DNA of 64,000 nt, taken from Limnephilus marmoratus. Its lineage: Eukaryota > Arthropoda > Insecta > Trichoptera > Limnephilidae. The position numbers and the translations under genes were made by a program. How positions within the stretch are numbered: position 1 is the stretch's first letter; every line of letters begins with the position of its first letter. Positions 42,581-54,069 of this stretch are shown piece by piece. The notes under the pieces were generated by a model. It was not told the origin of the DNA. It saw nothing but the letters and a program-made list of their open reading frames with translations, and searched no databases. The stretch lies in the NCBI GenBank assembly GCA_917880885.1, contig OU862916.1, positions 46,164,831 to 46,228,830 of the forward strand. Direction: 5' to 3'.

Positions 42581-42775
42581 TTGGTCGTGTGACACATTTG
42601 TCATGAGTACCGTTTTGTATATCCTATTTTGGTCGTGTGACACATTCGTCATGAGTACCGTTTTGTACGTTCTATTTTGGTCGTGTGACATATTTGCCAT
42701 GAGTACCACCCTTTTGTATAACCTGTTCTGGTCGTGCGTCATTTATTTGCCGTGAGCACCGCTTTATGTATAATT
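42581..42775 (+). repeat. 48-bp tandem repeat, about four units
   Basis: Units start at 42581, 42629, 42677 and about 42728 with TTGGTCGTGTGACACATTTG and CATGAGTACCGTTTTGTA. The last two units are more diverged and slightly longer. Confidence 0.85.
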
Positions 42776-44845
42776 GTGTATAAACTCTGTACACTACACG
42801 TGGAGACGTTAAAACACTTACCGTGATTCGTGTGAACGACATAATATCGGCTTTGCCATCTTCTTCAAGATGCATTGTATAAACTCTTTGACTTCTGTCT
42901 ATAATTGAGTTATATCTTGTATGTACTTACATATTTTGTACACGAGACGTGAAGACGTTACAATACTCACCATGAATCGTGCGAACGAAATAATATCAAC
43001 CCTTTTGTGCGCACTACATAAAGTAGTCCACAACCTTTTTACAAATTGTTCAACGACAATGCCCGTGGACTTCCTGTTTTTTTACTTCTTTGCTAAAGGA
43101 AAGAAGCCCAGGAATATCTACTATCCCAAAAGGACTAGTTTTCAGCTTCACTGTCAATTATGGGGCATAGTGCTGTGGGAGTTAATCGATTGAGCACAAA
43201 ACCACCTAACTCGTTGTCTGGAGAACGAATAAGAAAACCCCCAGGTTTGTGAAATTGGAGCAAGGGTCTGTCTTTTCTCACAATCATGTAGAAGTTTAAA
43301 ATGACCCCTAATCTTTTGCCCAATACACGCGAAAGATTAGCCTCTTTGTTATAATGTGTATTCAAATTTCTCCTCACCCTTTTTGATAATTGTAAAGAGT
43401 CAGGAAATCTGCTAGTTGATTATGTTTCATTTTCACATAGAGTTTGAATTGGAAATTAGTCCAGTCTCTAGCAATTTCGTAACTCGCCTCCCTTCTCCCC
43501 TCCCCCCCATTCCCCCATGTTCTCAGACTATGTTATGAAGTGAAAAATCTGTCGTTGACCATATTTCGCCCTCACTTGGAGTTCGAATAGGTAACTGTCC
43601 GGTTATCTACAGGTTTTCCCCCTCAATCTCTGCATATGTCTCACCTTTTTTCTCTTTCTCAATCCTACGAAACACATTCATGAATGTTGGATATGTACGA
43701 TATGCACTTGGCGTAACGTCTGTCTCCTTTTTGACAACCTTTATTCATGAATCGGTTTCCCTTTGCCGTGACTAGTTCACGATTCTTTGTCTTGTTCTTT
43801 GAAATTCTACGAAAATGTTACCATCTTATGTTAACATAGGCCATAGAGGGCCGGTTGTTTTTTAACCAAGACATATTGTCACTCGGCAAGCGCCAAGTCA
43901 TCCTGGAAAAGGAAAATGTTCATGTAATCACAATTTAGTTAGGAATCTCTCTTCGTCACTCTCTGAGTCGGTGGTCAAAATTTCGTTTATTTCATTTTCT
44001 GGACACATTTTGTTTCTCTCCAAACCTTTTCTTCATTGGTCCCTAGGCAGGTAAACTTCAAGAATTTTGCTCTAATAATAATTTCTCCCGGATATAAAAA
44101 GAAGCCCAGGCGGATGTCATCACCAACAGCCAAGCTGAACTTCACTTCCTGACAGCACGCGCTGTGGTTACAAGGTCCCTCCCGCTGCCATTTTCTACGT
44201 ATTTGTTCCTGAGAGCACAGACCATACCGCTCATATGTATGTTGTCTTGTCGTGCCACAGCAAGCTGAGTTGTCCCACCATACATTATGACACTCTAAAC
44301 TACCTTTTGGGCACGCTAGCTCCTAGGTTTGTTCTTACTCTTGCTATCAATGCCAACCTTGCCGTCTCTTGCTCTGTCATGCAGTGACGCATATATCGTC
44401 ATGTGTAAACCATCATTACCTTGACCCACCAGTATTCGCTGAATGCGTACCAATACAAGTTATCTTGAGCTACATTATGCTTCAATAACCATTATATACG
44501 ATCCGTGTTTACCATAATAACACTTAGGATTCGTACTGGCATGTCTGCAGATACTGGATTCTTCTCGTCAATGGCCTCTGTAACCATAGTCGCGGCGCAG
44601 CAACCACAGTCTCCACTTCGTGAACTTCAACGTCTTCGACAAAACCAGGTGTTTTCTAAGGCCTAAGTGTACTCTTGAGTGTTATCTCAAATGGGTCTGA
44701 TTGCAGTGATAATGTAATCCTTAGAATCTGTGAAACCACGTCCTTTTCTTCGAAATTCTCCGAAACCAAACAAATCCACGCTTCGCAAACTTAGCTCCCA
44801 GACCAATGAAACCTTAGAATCACATTTTTTTTCTCGCCTCTTGTA

Positions 44846-44938
44846 CATGTGTATTGTCTTTTTTTCAATTGCATAACCATGTGTATTGTCTTTTTTCAAT
44901 TGCATAACCATGTGTATTGTCATTTTCAATTGCTTAAC
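44846..44938 (+). repeat. 31-bp tandem repeat, three units
   Basis: CATGTGTATTGTC, a T-run and CAATTGCATAAC repeated at 44846, 44878 and 44909, shortening in the T-run (32, 31 and 30 bp). Confidence 0.9.
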
Positions 44939-45160
44939 CTTGTATGTTGTTTTACACCATGTACTTTCCCCAAAGTTGTCTTTTCCAAACATTCTATGTA
45001 CCCCCACCCATTCCCTACAAACATTGTGACCTAAACTGTAGCATAAACTGTATGTTCTAGCTAGGCAACCTCTCAAGCAACGAATCTCTCAAAACCCCGA
45101 TGGAAGCATAAGAGGATTTTTTTTTTCCTACAGCTCCATTGCCACGTCGTTTTTTTCCAA

Positions 45161-45173
45161 GCGCGGGGGGAAG
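45161..45173 (+). other. Polypurine tract
   Basis: GCGCGGGGGGAAG immediately precedes the 3' LTR, the expected plus-strand primer site. Confidence 0.8.
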
Positions 45174-45970
45174 TGTTATGATACGCCAAATAACGGCAGA
45201 ATTCGAGTCGGTAAGGACGCCGCGACAGTTTCATCAACACCCCACTCCCCCTTGTTTCCTGTTACCCACGTCCTCTCCCCTCTGCATTCACGCGCGCCCC
45301 GCGCCAGTCTAGAATTGCAAGCGGCCTCGGATACACGCGTCTCGCTCCATGACCCGAGCGCGGAGCTCGCGGTTAATTCCTGTTGACCAATTTGAAAACG
45401 CAATAACATCTGCGATGTTAATCAAAGTACGTGCGGGTTTATTTAGCGCTGGTAAACTGCCATGCCTGTGGACTTCGGCCCTGCCCTAGACTCGTGAAGT
45501 GCCCCTGCTGCACCCGGAAGGCGTAGACCCCGGAACATCATGTAAGCTGCTCCATTATTCCCCTTCTGTTTGTGTCCTGTTTTAACGATAGAATGTAGAC
45601 CCTCGCGAAACGACCATCGCTCAGAGAGTTTTCGTTACGAGAGACCACTAGGTATTACCACGATAGCTAGGTTTGTGTAATTTGCATTTCTTGTATTGAA
45701 TTGTACTGTAATAATTATGCACTGTGTTTAGAACTTACAATACATGAATCTATTTAACTCAATCCTGTTGTTATTCTGCTTCGGCAGGAGCATTTCCTAG
45801 AGTGTATTCCCCGAACGACCGTGAGAAAGTATTCCGAAAGCATTCGTGCGACCGACCCCCTGAAATAGAGGGTACCATTATGTCCGCTGTGAGCTGGCCG
45901 GAGACATTTTGTGGCGTCTCTCCACGCTGCATAACCACGGTGTGCTTAACAACTGGCACCCATCATAACA
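45174..45970 (+). repeat. 3' LTR
   Basis: 797 bp, two differences from the 5' LTR. Confidence 0.95.
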
Positions 45971-45974
45971 AGGT

Positions 45975-46559
45975 AAAACGAAAGGTTCTCGTGTTTACCC
46001 CCAGATTGGGCAGTGTCAATAACAGAATTATTCTGTATTATGGCTGACAAGGATATAGTAAATGTGGCGGTCATTCCTAAATGGTAGAATATTGGCACAA
46101 TAATTATGCCTCTCTTTCTTACTCGCTAAATAAAAGTGAGACAAGCGATAAACAAAAGTGCTCATGTCAATTATTATCATACATCTCTCTCACTCAAGAT
46201 AAAGAATTCGACACCGTATGCTGTTGCCGTGAAAATTTTAAAAGCAGCTCTCGGGCGCTTTCATAATTCTAACGGTTACGGCATAAAAAATTCAATAAAA
46301 CGTTCCTCATCACAGGAACGTACGTTTCTGTGATGAGGAACTGCTGCAGTTTTTTCTTACATACTAAATAATAGCGAGACAAACAATTTACGTGTTTCTG
46401 CTTCCTCCAAATAAAGGTTAGAAAACTTCAGGGAAAAAATATCTCCATAAATTTTTGTGTCCTATGGTAGCTTGGACGTAAAGGCTTTTTTCGCCTATTT
46501 TATTCGATTCCGTCATCCAGTAAATGTCGTTAGATACTTTAGGTAATTCTTCCATTTTG
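45975..46559. other. Non-coding stretch with a strong hairpin
   Basis: 46302-46341 folds into an 18-bp stem (GTTCCTCATCACAG with CTGTGATGAGGAAC, continued by four pairs including one G-T) and a GTAC loop. Two similar words around 46118 and 46363 (TAAATAA.AG.GAGACAA) suggest an old duplication. Confidence 0.5.
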
Positions 46560-46589
46560 AGGGCACTCTAATCCGCCAGGTACGACGGG

Positions 46590-46915
46590 AAATCCATCAA
46601 GTTGGCAACACTGCAGAGCTCTTCCTGTTCAGGACCCCAAGCACGGTCGATCGATAAGGATTGCATCGATAACTTTCAGTAACTCTCATCGTTCACTTAG
46701 GACAACTGCAGATCGCTAACGTGCAAACAACATTTGATGTCGAATATATTAATAACATTAAGTCATTGTGAACTGTTATCTATTCGATGCCGATCTGCAG
46801 TCATGCCATGGAACGATAAGAAGATACCGAAAGTTATCGGTACAATCCTTATCCATCGACCGTCCTAGGGGACCAGGCGTCAACCAGCTATCTTACTGGC
46901 CTCTTGTAGCATTGG
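46590..46915. repeat. Inverted-repeat element (arms about 100 bp)
   Basis: 46628-46729 and 46784-46885 are diverged inverted copies sharing CGGTCGAT.GATAAGGATTG, CGATAACTTTC and ACTGCAGATCG. The arms may extend further outward with lower similarity. Probably a MITE; ends and target duplication not resolved. Confidence 0.5.
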
Positions 46916-46960
46916 AGGTAATCCAACACTTACCCGCCCTTAGAATAAGTAACAGATGGT

Positions 46961-48084
46961 TACTCCTTTAAGGCTCTCGCAAGGACTCTAATTTTTTTCA
47001 AACAACGAAGCTACATTTAGTTAAGAACGAATTTAGACCTCCAATGTCCCTGCATACGTTGTTAGCAAGCAGTATGCAAGTGCTTAGCGGGAAATACAAG
47101 ATACAATATGTGTTAGTATGACAGAATATAGACAAGACAATGGGACAGGTTGGTGAAAGTCCACGAGGTGGCAAGTGTCGGGTGAGTGTATCCAGCAAAT
47201 TCTACAAGCACCTGTTTGGGAGGAAGACATAGTGCATAAATAATAAGGGCAGGGCAAACAATTGGGAGTCCTCTCCAATCGATTGGCAGTCCCAGCAAGA
47301 ATGCGCATGACTTTCGGTCTAGCCGTGAACTACACTCAGCTTTCGCGCCCCTTAGCCGGTTCCTCTGTGATGCCTCAAAGAAAAGTAAATGGGAGATTGG
47401 GGGAAAATGCCCGACGACCCTAAGGAATTCAGCGTCGAGTAGCCGGAGGCAAGGCGGAGGAGAGCCGAGGTCGCCTCCCAAACCTCAAGCCTGCATATGT
47501 TGCTGGGGGTGACGCAAAACCTGGTGGCCTCTTGTAACGGAACCGGGGTTCGATGTTTTCAATCTGTAACAAGCTAAAGGGTTGACATCAACAAATTTTA
47601 TTATTTTTTTAAACCATATTCACAGCCAAAATCCATTCATTGTAGGAAATTGATAAATTAATACTCGAATTAAAAAAGGCATATTTTTGGGAGCAAACAT
47701 CATTGTACTTCGAACTCTTAGTTAGCATATCTTTGAATAATTGTGCTAGGAACCGAGCGCTTGAATAAATAATTCAGTTGAATGTCTTATCAAGGGGAAC
47801 TAATTCCTAGGAGTACGCAAAACTGACGAAGCGTAACTACTAGCTTCCTTACATCTGTTTTACATATTGTTATGTAACTCGTAACATTATCAGATCATTT
47901 TAGTGCTTCTAGTAATAATTTGTGATTGATTAAATTGGAGTTTTTTAAAAATGTTTATTTAAAATAATTCTTTTAACAGATAAACATAAAATTAATGCCA
48001 CAGGTTTGACACAGCCTAGTATAAAGTAATCGTATAACACTTCTTGGGTGACACAATATTTAACATACATCAAAGACAACATAC
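46961..48084. other. Non-coding stretch
   Basis: 47140-47540 is GC-richer than its surroundings and may be a fragment of another element, but I recognise no motif. The rest is AT-rich. Confidence 0.3.
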
Positions 48085-48905
48085 TTCATAACAAATAGAG
48101 CTTTTAAAATGCTTGGTTTTATATGCAGAACAGCAAGTGATTTTAAGTCACTGGAATGTTTGAAAATATTGTACACTTCTTTAGTAAGAAGCCAGGTAGA
48201 ATACAAATAGTTCATTTGGTCCCCATTGTATAAAATATATTCTGACAATATAGAAAGGGTACAGCACAATTTTCTAAGATATATTAACTTTAAGCTAAAT
48301 ATTCCAATTCAAAATATTAACTCTGTCCTTTTGATTGAATAACTTAACTTAATTACGCTGTCAGATAGGCGGATCATCTCTGACCCTGTACTATTAAATA
48401 AAATCATTAATAATTGCATTGACAATAATGAAATTAGGGCCAAAATAAAAGTTTACGTTCCGGCCAGAAATACGAGGCAAAGTGTTACCTTCTTCTGTGA
48501 CAATTTTTAAACAAACTATGAGGTTCAAACACCTATAAATAGATTACATCATTTTGACAATAAATTTGGGAATATTGTAGACATGTTTGCAGATTCCGTA
48601 TTAGTTGTAAACGAAGTCTTTGTAATTACTTTAATTAAATGCTTGATTTTAAAGTTGATTAATTTTATTTTTTACTATTTTTATTTATTTATTGCTTCTT
48701 CACAATCTATATACATATATTATTAGTTATTATTAATTATTAACCCCATTAGGGTTCGCCTGTATCGGGGTTATTATTAATTTATCATTTATTATTATTA
48801 ATTTATCATTATATATTGTGAACTACGTATCTGCCTGACTATTATTACCTATCTTTGTAAAAGACCACTAGGGCGTAAATAAATAATTAAATATATAAAT
48901 ACTTC
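48085..48905 (+). pseudogene. Jockey-like LINE, 3' part of reverse transcriptase and 3' UTR
   Basis: One plus-strand frame from about 48098 reads RAFKMLGFICRTASDFKSLE, LKILYTSLVRSQVEYK, stop, FIWSPLYKIYSDNIERVQHN, FLRYINFKL, later LSDRRIISDPVLLNKIINN and VPARNTRQSVTFF, and a TNYE...NRLHHFDN block. This is the C-terminal region of Jockey-type reverse transcriptases. At least three in-frame stops break it. The 3' UTR ends with CCACTAGGGCGTAAATAAAT. Confidence 0.75.
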
Positions 48906-48918
48906 ATACTTCATACTT

Positions 48919-49335
48919 TGACGACCTCCGTAGTCCAGTGGGTAAGACTCTTGACTCACAATCCGGAGGTCGCGGGTTCGAACCCGGCATGCGCAAATAA
49001 ATTTTATTTGATTAATTTGTGTTATTTCACAATTAATTCATTTAAAATAATATATAGTATATTTACGGCATGTTCCAGAGTGGAAGATACTATCAGTATC
49101 GCCCTGGTTAAGACCACCATTCAGAATTGAAACGTTGCTTGAAAATGGCTTTAGCCGTGTTTAGTGACCAGATCTGAATAGCCAGGTATTTCCAAACCTT
49201 CCTCTTCCCCACCTCCTTCCCCTCCCCACTACCTTCAGCCTCACAACATACCCCAATTGGTGATGCCATAGTATCACTGGCTCCAGACGGGAGCAGTTGA
49301 GATTCTTGTGCGGTATTCACTGTAAAAAAAAAAAA
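48919..49335 (+). mobile_element. SINE1 copy (plus strand), well preserved
   Basis: Best example of the family. tRNA-like head 48919-48992 with box A TAGTCCAGTGG (48931-48941) and box B GGTTCGAACCC (48975-48985); body; C/T-rich tract; ACCTTCAGCCTCACAACATA; poly(A) at 49323-49337. Flanked on both sides by CTTCATACTTCATACTT-type sequence, the presumed target duplication. Confidence 0.9.
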
Positions 49336-49337
49336 AA

Positions 49338-50271
49338 TTCATGCTTCATACTTCATTCTTCATACTTCATACTTCATACTTCATACTTCATACTTCATAC
49401 TTCATACTTCATACTTCATACTTCATACTTCATACTTCATACTTCATACTTCATACTTCATACTTCATACTTCATACTTCATACTTCATACTTCATACTT
49501 CATACTTCATACTTCATACTTCATACTTCATACTTCATACTTCATACTTCATACTTCATACTTCATACTTCATACTTCATACTTCATACTTCATACTTCA
49601 TACTTCATACTTCATACTTCATACTTCATACTTAATACTTCATACTTCATACTTCATACTTCATACTTCATACTTCATACTTCATACTTCATACTTCATA
49701 CTTCATACTTCATACTTCATACTTCATACTTCATACTTCATACTTCATACTTCATACTTCATACTTCATACTTCATACTTCATAATTCATACTTCATACT
49801 TCATACTTCATACTTCATACTTCATACTTCATACTTCATACTTCATACTTCATACTTCATACTTCATACTTCATACTTCATACTTCATACTTCATACTTC
49901 ATACTTCATACTTCATACTTCATACTTCATACTTCATACTTCATACTTCATACTTCATACTTCATACTTCATACTTCATACTTCATACTTCATACTTCAT
50001 ACTTCATACTTCATACTTCATACTTCATACTTCATACTTCATACTTCATACTTCATACTTCACACTTCACACTTCACACTTCACACTTCACACTTCACAC
50101 TTCACACTTCCTACTTCATACTTCATACTTCATACTTCATACTTCATACTTCATACTTCATACTTCATACTTCATACTTCATACTTCATACTTCATACTT
50201 CATACTTCATACTTCATACTTCATACTTCATACTTCATACTTCATACTTCATACTTCATACTTCATACTTC
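49338..50271. repeat. Heptamer satellite (CTTCATA)n
   Basis: About 133 near-perfect copies of a 7-bp unit. Variants: TTCATGC and TTCATTC at the left edge, CTTAATA (about 49631), CATAATT (about 49780), and a block of seven CTTCACA units at about 50060-50110. Since 21 bp is seven codons, the array is open in several frames and gives false proteins of repeated SYFILHT. Confidence 0.97.
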
Positions 50272-51499
50272 GTTTTTTACACGCTTTTCGACAACCACAC
50301 TAGGTACTCGCCGGTATTATGGTACTCAAAATATGTGTTTATTATTAAATTAAAAAATAAGAGTATGAAAAAACACATGTAAATAACCTAAATGGTTGTA
50401 TCAAATTATAGGATAACATAAATAGCTAAGCTATATACTGTTATTTTTAATCGTCCGAGGTGTCACCATGTCATATTATCAAGAAACGAAAAAAAATGTA
50501 CATCAATATTGTGAGTATGCTTGGTGTTCAAATTTGGGATTTTAATGTTATTCTGAAATGATCTTATTTTTACTTTATGGTATTGTACCTGAACGACAGA
50601 CAGAGAGTTAAACTTAAAAAATTGTAATATTTTCTTGACTACTAGTCAAATTTGTAGAGCATAATTTGGCTATGAAAACCGCCATCGTTTGTTCGCATAA
50701 TATTAAATTTTATCTTCCTGTCTTTAGGATTTAACGTTTCAGTTCATCTTGAATAATTTCAACGTTGAGCGAAAATTGAAAGTACTTATTTTTCTTTAAA
50801 ACCTTATTCTTAAGTCATATTTCTGCAACATTCATCTGATTTCATCTGCCCTCATCTTATCTTAAAACGTTTTACTTTTGAAATAATTCTCCGCAGTGAG
50901 AGGAAAGTCTCGCTAGAAACTTTCCGACGCAGCTGTAAATTTGAAAAATTTAATTAAGTTCCTCCGCATCTGCAAAAATGAACATTCTTTCAGAATTATA
51001 AGAATTATAAAAATACAAAACAACAGAATGAAACGGAAAAAATTCCGATCACGTCCCATTTGGTTTGCGTATTTTTTTGCCTACGGGAAATGGTCAGTAT
51101 TAAAAATGAGAATTTCTACCGAAATTGTCAGAAATATTTAAGACAAATAATATGTAACCGTTTGAACTAAATACACAGCAATGGAAGCAAAGTCTTATAT
51201 TTTAAACTTCTAATTTTTAAAGTATTTTAATTTTTTATTCTGTTGTGACATGGTATTTTTAATTATTTATTTATTAACGCTCTTTTTAGGGGCTGTCACA
51301 TATGAATAGTCAAAATTATAAAGTATTTATTGTACATAACTGAACCACCTCAATAACAAAATTATATATTTGTTTAGTGGTAAATTGAAGAAGTTCACTG
51401 TGTAACCGATTGTTTACATTTATTTATTTTAGTATATTCATAGGTTACCATTTAATTATTACATTATTCTACTTGGGTTTTGTTAGTTTAAAAACTCCG
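50272..51499. other. AT-rich stretch, nothing recognised
   Basis: No gene recognised. ATTTATTTATTAACGC at about 51262 resembles a LINE 3' end on the minus strand. Confidence 0.35.
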
Positions 51500-51846
51500 C
51501 AAAAAAAAATTACATAGATTTTTTATCAGGGCCTGTTGTCTCTATACAAAATAAATTACGTAGATATTTTTTTTATAAGGAACGCACTCGGCGTCTGTTG
51601 AACCTACATAAAACCAATTACATAAATGTTTTTTTATAGGGAACGTACTTGGCGTCTGTTGTACCTTTACAAAACAAATTACATAGATGTTTTTTATAAG
51701 GAACGCACTTGGCGTCTGTTGTACCTACACAAAACAAATTACATAGATGTTTTTGATTAAAAATGCACCCGGGGTCTGTTCTACCCACCCAAAATAAAAA
51801 AAAATATGTTTAGAAACGCACTCGGACTCGGGGCCTGTTGTACATG
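51500..51846. repeat. Minisatellite, unit about 62 bp
   Basis: Five to six units with GGAACGCACT.GGCGTCTGTTG, TACCT.CAAAACAAATTACA and TAGATGTTTTT. Edge units are diverged. Confidence 0.8.
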
Positions 51847-52204
51847 TTAAAAAATTGTTTTGTATTTACGGCTAAAACACCTAAACAAACTCATGAACTT
51901 TTTATTCAAATATGATTCATAATATATAAAAGATTCGTTCGTAATTTATTTATGATTCTAATAATAAATTTCAAAATAAAATATGTCCACTCAAATGCCT
52001 TTATGCAACAACTACAAAAAAAAATCATCTTTGTGTGGAAAATATTCAAAAAGCTAACACATAAATTTAAGTTAAAATATATTAATTATTGAATTTTAAA
52101 AAAAGTTTGTAAACATAAGATAATAACAATGAGATTAATGCACGGAAAAATATACCCCTGAGTCAGGCAATTTATTCATCAACTGATTTTTTATCAATTA
52201 AATA
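51847..52204. other. AT-rich stretch, nothing recognised
   Basis: No gene or repeat recognised. Confidence 0.35.
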
Positions 52205-53150
52205 TTAGGTCCTTAAATATGAAATTGGCGTTTTGCCGTACTGGAAAATTTGATCTCAAATATCTTCTCTTTGGTTAGGAATTCCAAATTCAAATTTATA
52301 CAGCTATTTACTCATTTATTTGTGTTTCGAAAATTATAATTCATTTGTTTTTTCCTTAATTGTTTATTTTCTTTGCGTCACTTAGTTTACAAAATGGAAA
52401 ACTTGAAATATCGCGTTATTTACGAGTTCGAGTTCCACCGTGGCACCAGTGCTGCAGAAACGGCTCGAAGGATTAATGATGTGTATGGCGACGGTGCCGC
52501 AAAAGAAAACACAGTGCGTTTTTGGTTCCAACGTTTTCGTTCTGGAAAATTCGACCTGCAGAACAAGCCCCGTGGACGGCCGGAGACCAAAGTTGATAAT
52601 GAAGAATTGAAGGCTATTGTGGAAGCGGATCCATCGCAAACCACGTTCGAGTTAGCTGCAGGCTGCGGTGTTAGTGATAAGACTGTTTTAATCTACTTGA
52701 AGTAAATTGGGAAGGTGAAAAAGCTTGAAAGGTGGGTACCTCACGAATTGAGTGAAGCAAATCAACAAACGCGCGTTGACCGCTGGACCACACACTGCAC
52801 AACAGACGGCTACCAAATTAGAGGAGCTTCAATTGGAATGTCGAAGACATCCACCGTACTCTCCGGACCTTGCCTCAACAGATTACCATTTTTTTCGAAA
52901 TTTGGATAACTTCTTGCAAGGGAAAAAATTCAACTCCGATGTGGCAGTCCAAACCGCCTTCAAAGATTTTATTGATTCCCGTCCGAATGGTTTTTTTTAG
53001 TAAAGGGATCGATGAACTACCTATAAGTTGGCAAAAGTGCATAGATAGCAATGGTACATACTTTGGTTAAATAAATTTATTATATTAAAAAAAATCGACT
53101 TTATGTTCCTCCCATACAAAACGCCAATTTCATATGTTATGTGAAAAAAC
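52205..53150 (+). mobile_element. Mariner element, internally deleted
   Basis: Left end TTAGGTCCTTAAATATGAAA preceded by TA. The inverted right end is recognisable as ATATGAAATTGGCGTTTTG (minus strand of 53117-53135), and its outermost bases are degenerate. About 0.95 kb instead of the usual 1.3 kb. The TIR and protein match the cecropia/irritans-type mariner pattern. Confidence 0.85.
52394..53068 (+). pseudogene. Mariner transposase, N-terminal and C-terminal parts only
   Basis: MENLKYRVIYEFEFHRGTSA starts the paired helix-turn-helix DNA-binding region, intact to 52702. There a CAA-to-TAA-type stop follows LIYLK. The same frame continues with GKVKKLERWVPHEL (the conserved WVPHEL linker) to EANQQTRVD. 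About 350 bp then appear deleted with a frame change, and the C-terminus resumes at RPHTA-like sequence in HTAQQTATKLEELQLE, PPYSPDLASTDYHFF and NGFF. The third catalytic Asp region (SPDLA..DYH) remains; the first two catalytic Asp residues are gone. Not functional. Confidence 0.9.
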
Positions 53151-53168
53151 ACTTAAAATTAAAATTGA

Positions 53169-53563
53169 ATTCTTCAATCGAAATTTGGTAACATTAAAAA
53201 AACAAATTTATAACCTTTTTTCTCTAGCTTCGCACTCGTACTTAGAACTGGTTCCATGACAGTTCATCCTGCGACAATTCATCCGGCGACAGTTCATCCT
53301 GCGACAGTTCATCCGGCCGACAGTTCATCCTGCCGACAGTTCATCCTGCCGACAGTTCATCCCGCCGACAATTCATCCGGCGACAATTCATCTTGACAAT
53401 TCAACCTAACCTAACCTAACCTAACTTAACCTAACCTAACCTAACCTAACCTAACCTAACCTAACCTAACCTATAAGTATAACCTATAAGTATCTATAAG
53501 TATGTCGTATTTTGTTATTCACGCATGCTTCTTCGGAGAGTCGAAATTATTGTTAGTAAAATT
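53169..53563 (+). repeat. Tandem block, copy 1 (minisatellite plus telomeric repeats)
   Basis: 395 bp: ATTCTTCAATCGAAATTTGG..., then nine units of CGACAGTTCATCC (53256-53400), then (CCTAA)n at 53404-53473, then CTATAAGTATAACCTATAAG and CTTCGGAGAGTCGAAATTAT. Repeated almost unchanged at 53564-53952. Confidence 0.9.
53404..53473 (-). repeat. Interstitial telomeric repeat (TTAGG)n, array 1
   Basis: About 14 units of CCTAA (TTAGG on the minus strand) with one CTTAA variant. TTAGG is the usual insect telomere repeat. Confidence 0.9.
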
Positions 53564-53952
53564 ATTCTTCAATCGAAATTTGGTAACATTAAAAAAACAA
53601 ATTTATAACCTTTTTTCTCTAGCTTCGCACTCGTACTTAGAACTGGTTCCATGACAGTTCATCCTGCGACAATTCATCCGGCGACAGTTCATCCTGCGAC
53701 AGTTCATCCGGCCGACAGTTCATCCTGCCGACAGTTCATCCTGCCGACAGTTCATCCCGCCGACAATTCATCCGGCGACAATTCATCTTGACAATTCAAC
53801 CTAACCTAACCTAACCTAACTTAACCTAACCTAACCTAACCTAACCTAACCTAACCTAACCTATAAGTATAACCTATAAGTATCTATAAGTATGTCGTAT
53901 TTTGTTATTCACGCATGCTTCTTCGGAGAGTCGAAATTATTGTTAGTAAAAA
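53564..53952 (+). repeat. Tandem block, copy 2
   Basis: Near-identical to 53169-53563, one to two CCTAA units shorter, showing a recent duplication. Confidence 0.9.
53798..53862 (-). repeat. Interstitial telomeric repeat (TTAGG)n, array 2
   Basis: About 13 CCTAA units with the same CTTAA variant as array 1. Confidence 0.9.
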
Positions 53953-54069
53953 TATTTTTACAGCGGATTTCCACTCAAGATGCCTTCAGATATAAGTATA
54001 TCGATTTTGGTTGTACGCCCGTATATCCTCTTTGCATACTAACTTAATAAAAATCTTCTAAATGATCAG

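Larger units (their letters stand above)
41624..45160 (+). other. Long non-coding tail of the gypsy-type element, with internal tandem repeats
   Basis: About 3.5 kb without a credible gene. A TATGTAAAACCA..GGTC..TTTGTTTGTC motif occurs two to three times (41932-42300). A 62-bp block is repeated at 42789 and 42936 (GACGTTA.AA.ACTCACC). No env-like motif on either strand. Confidence 0.6.
34616..45974 (+). mobile_element. Complete Ty3/gypsy-type LTR retrotransposon
   Basis: Target duplication AGGT at 34616-34619 and 45971-45974. LTRs 34620-35416 and 45174-45970 are each 797 bp and differ at two positions (35328/45882 and 35346/45900). Order: LTR, primer-binding site, 1.3-kb leader, gag, pol (protease, reverse transcriptase, RNase H, integrase), 4-kb non-coding tail, polypurine tract, LTR. 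Integrase after RNase H is the Ty3/gypsy order. Intact frames and near-identical LTRs imply a recent insertion; activity is possible but unproven. No convincing env gene. Confidence 0.95.

Noticed and set aside
49338..50271. Regular array as a CRISPR
   Set aside because: Eukaryotic DNA; units are contiguous 7-mers without spacers. The minisatellites at 9090 and 53256 likewise lack unique spacers.
49341..50303. Long open frames of repeated SYFILHT residues (up to 320 codons)
   Set aside because: They are the translation of the 7-bp satellite; 21 bp gives seven codons and the unit has no stop in these frames. Not a gene.
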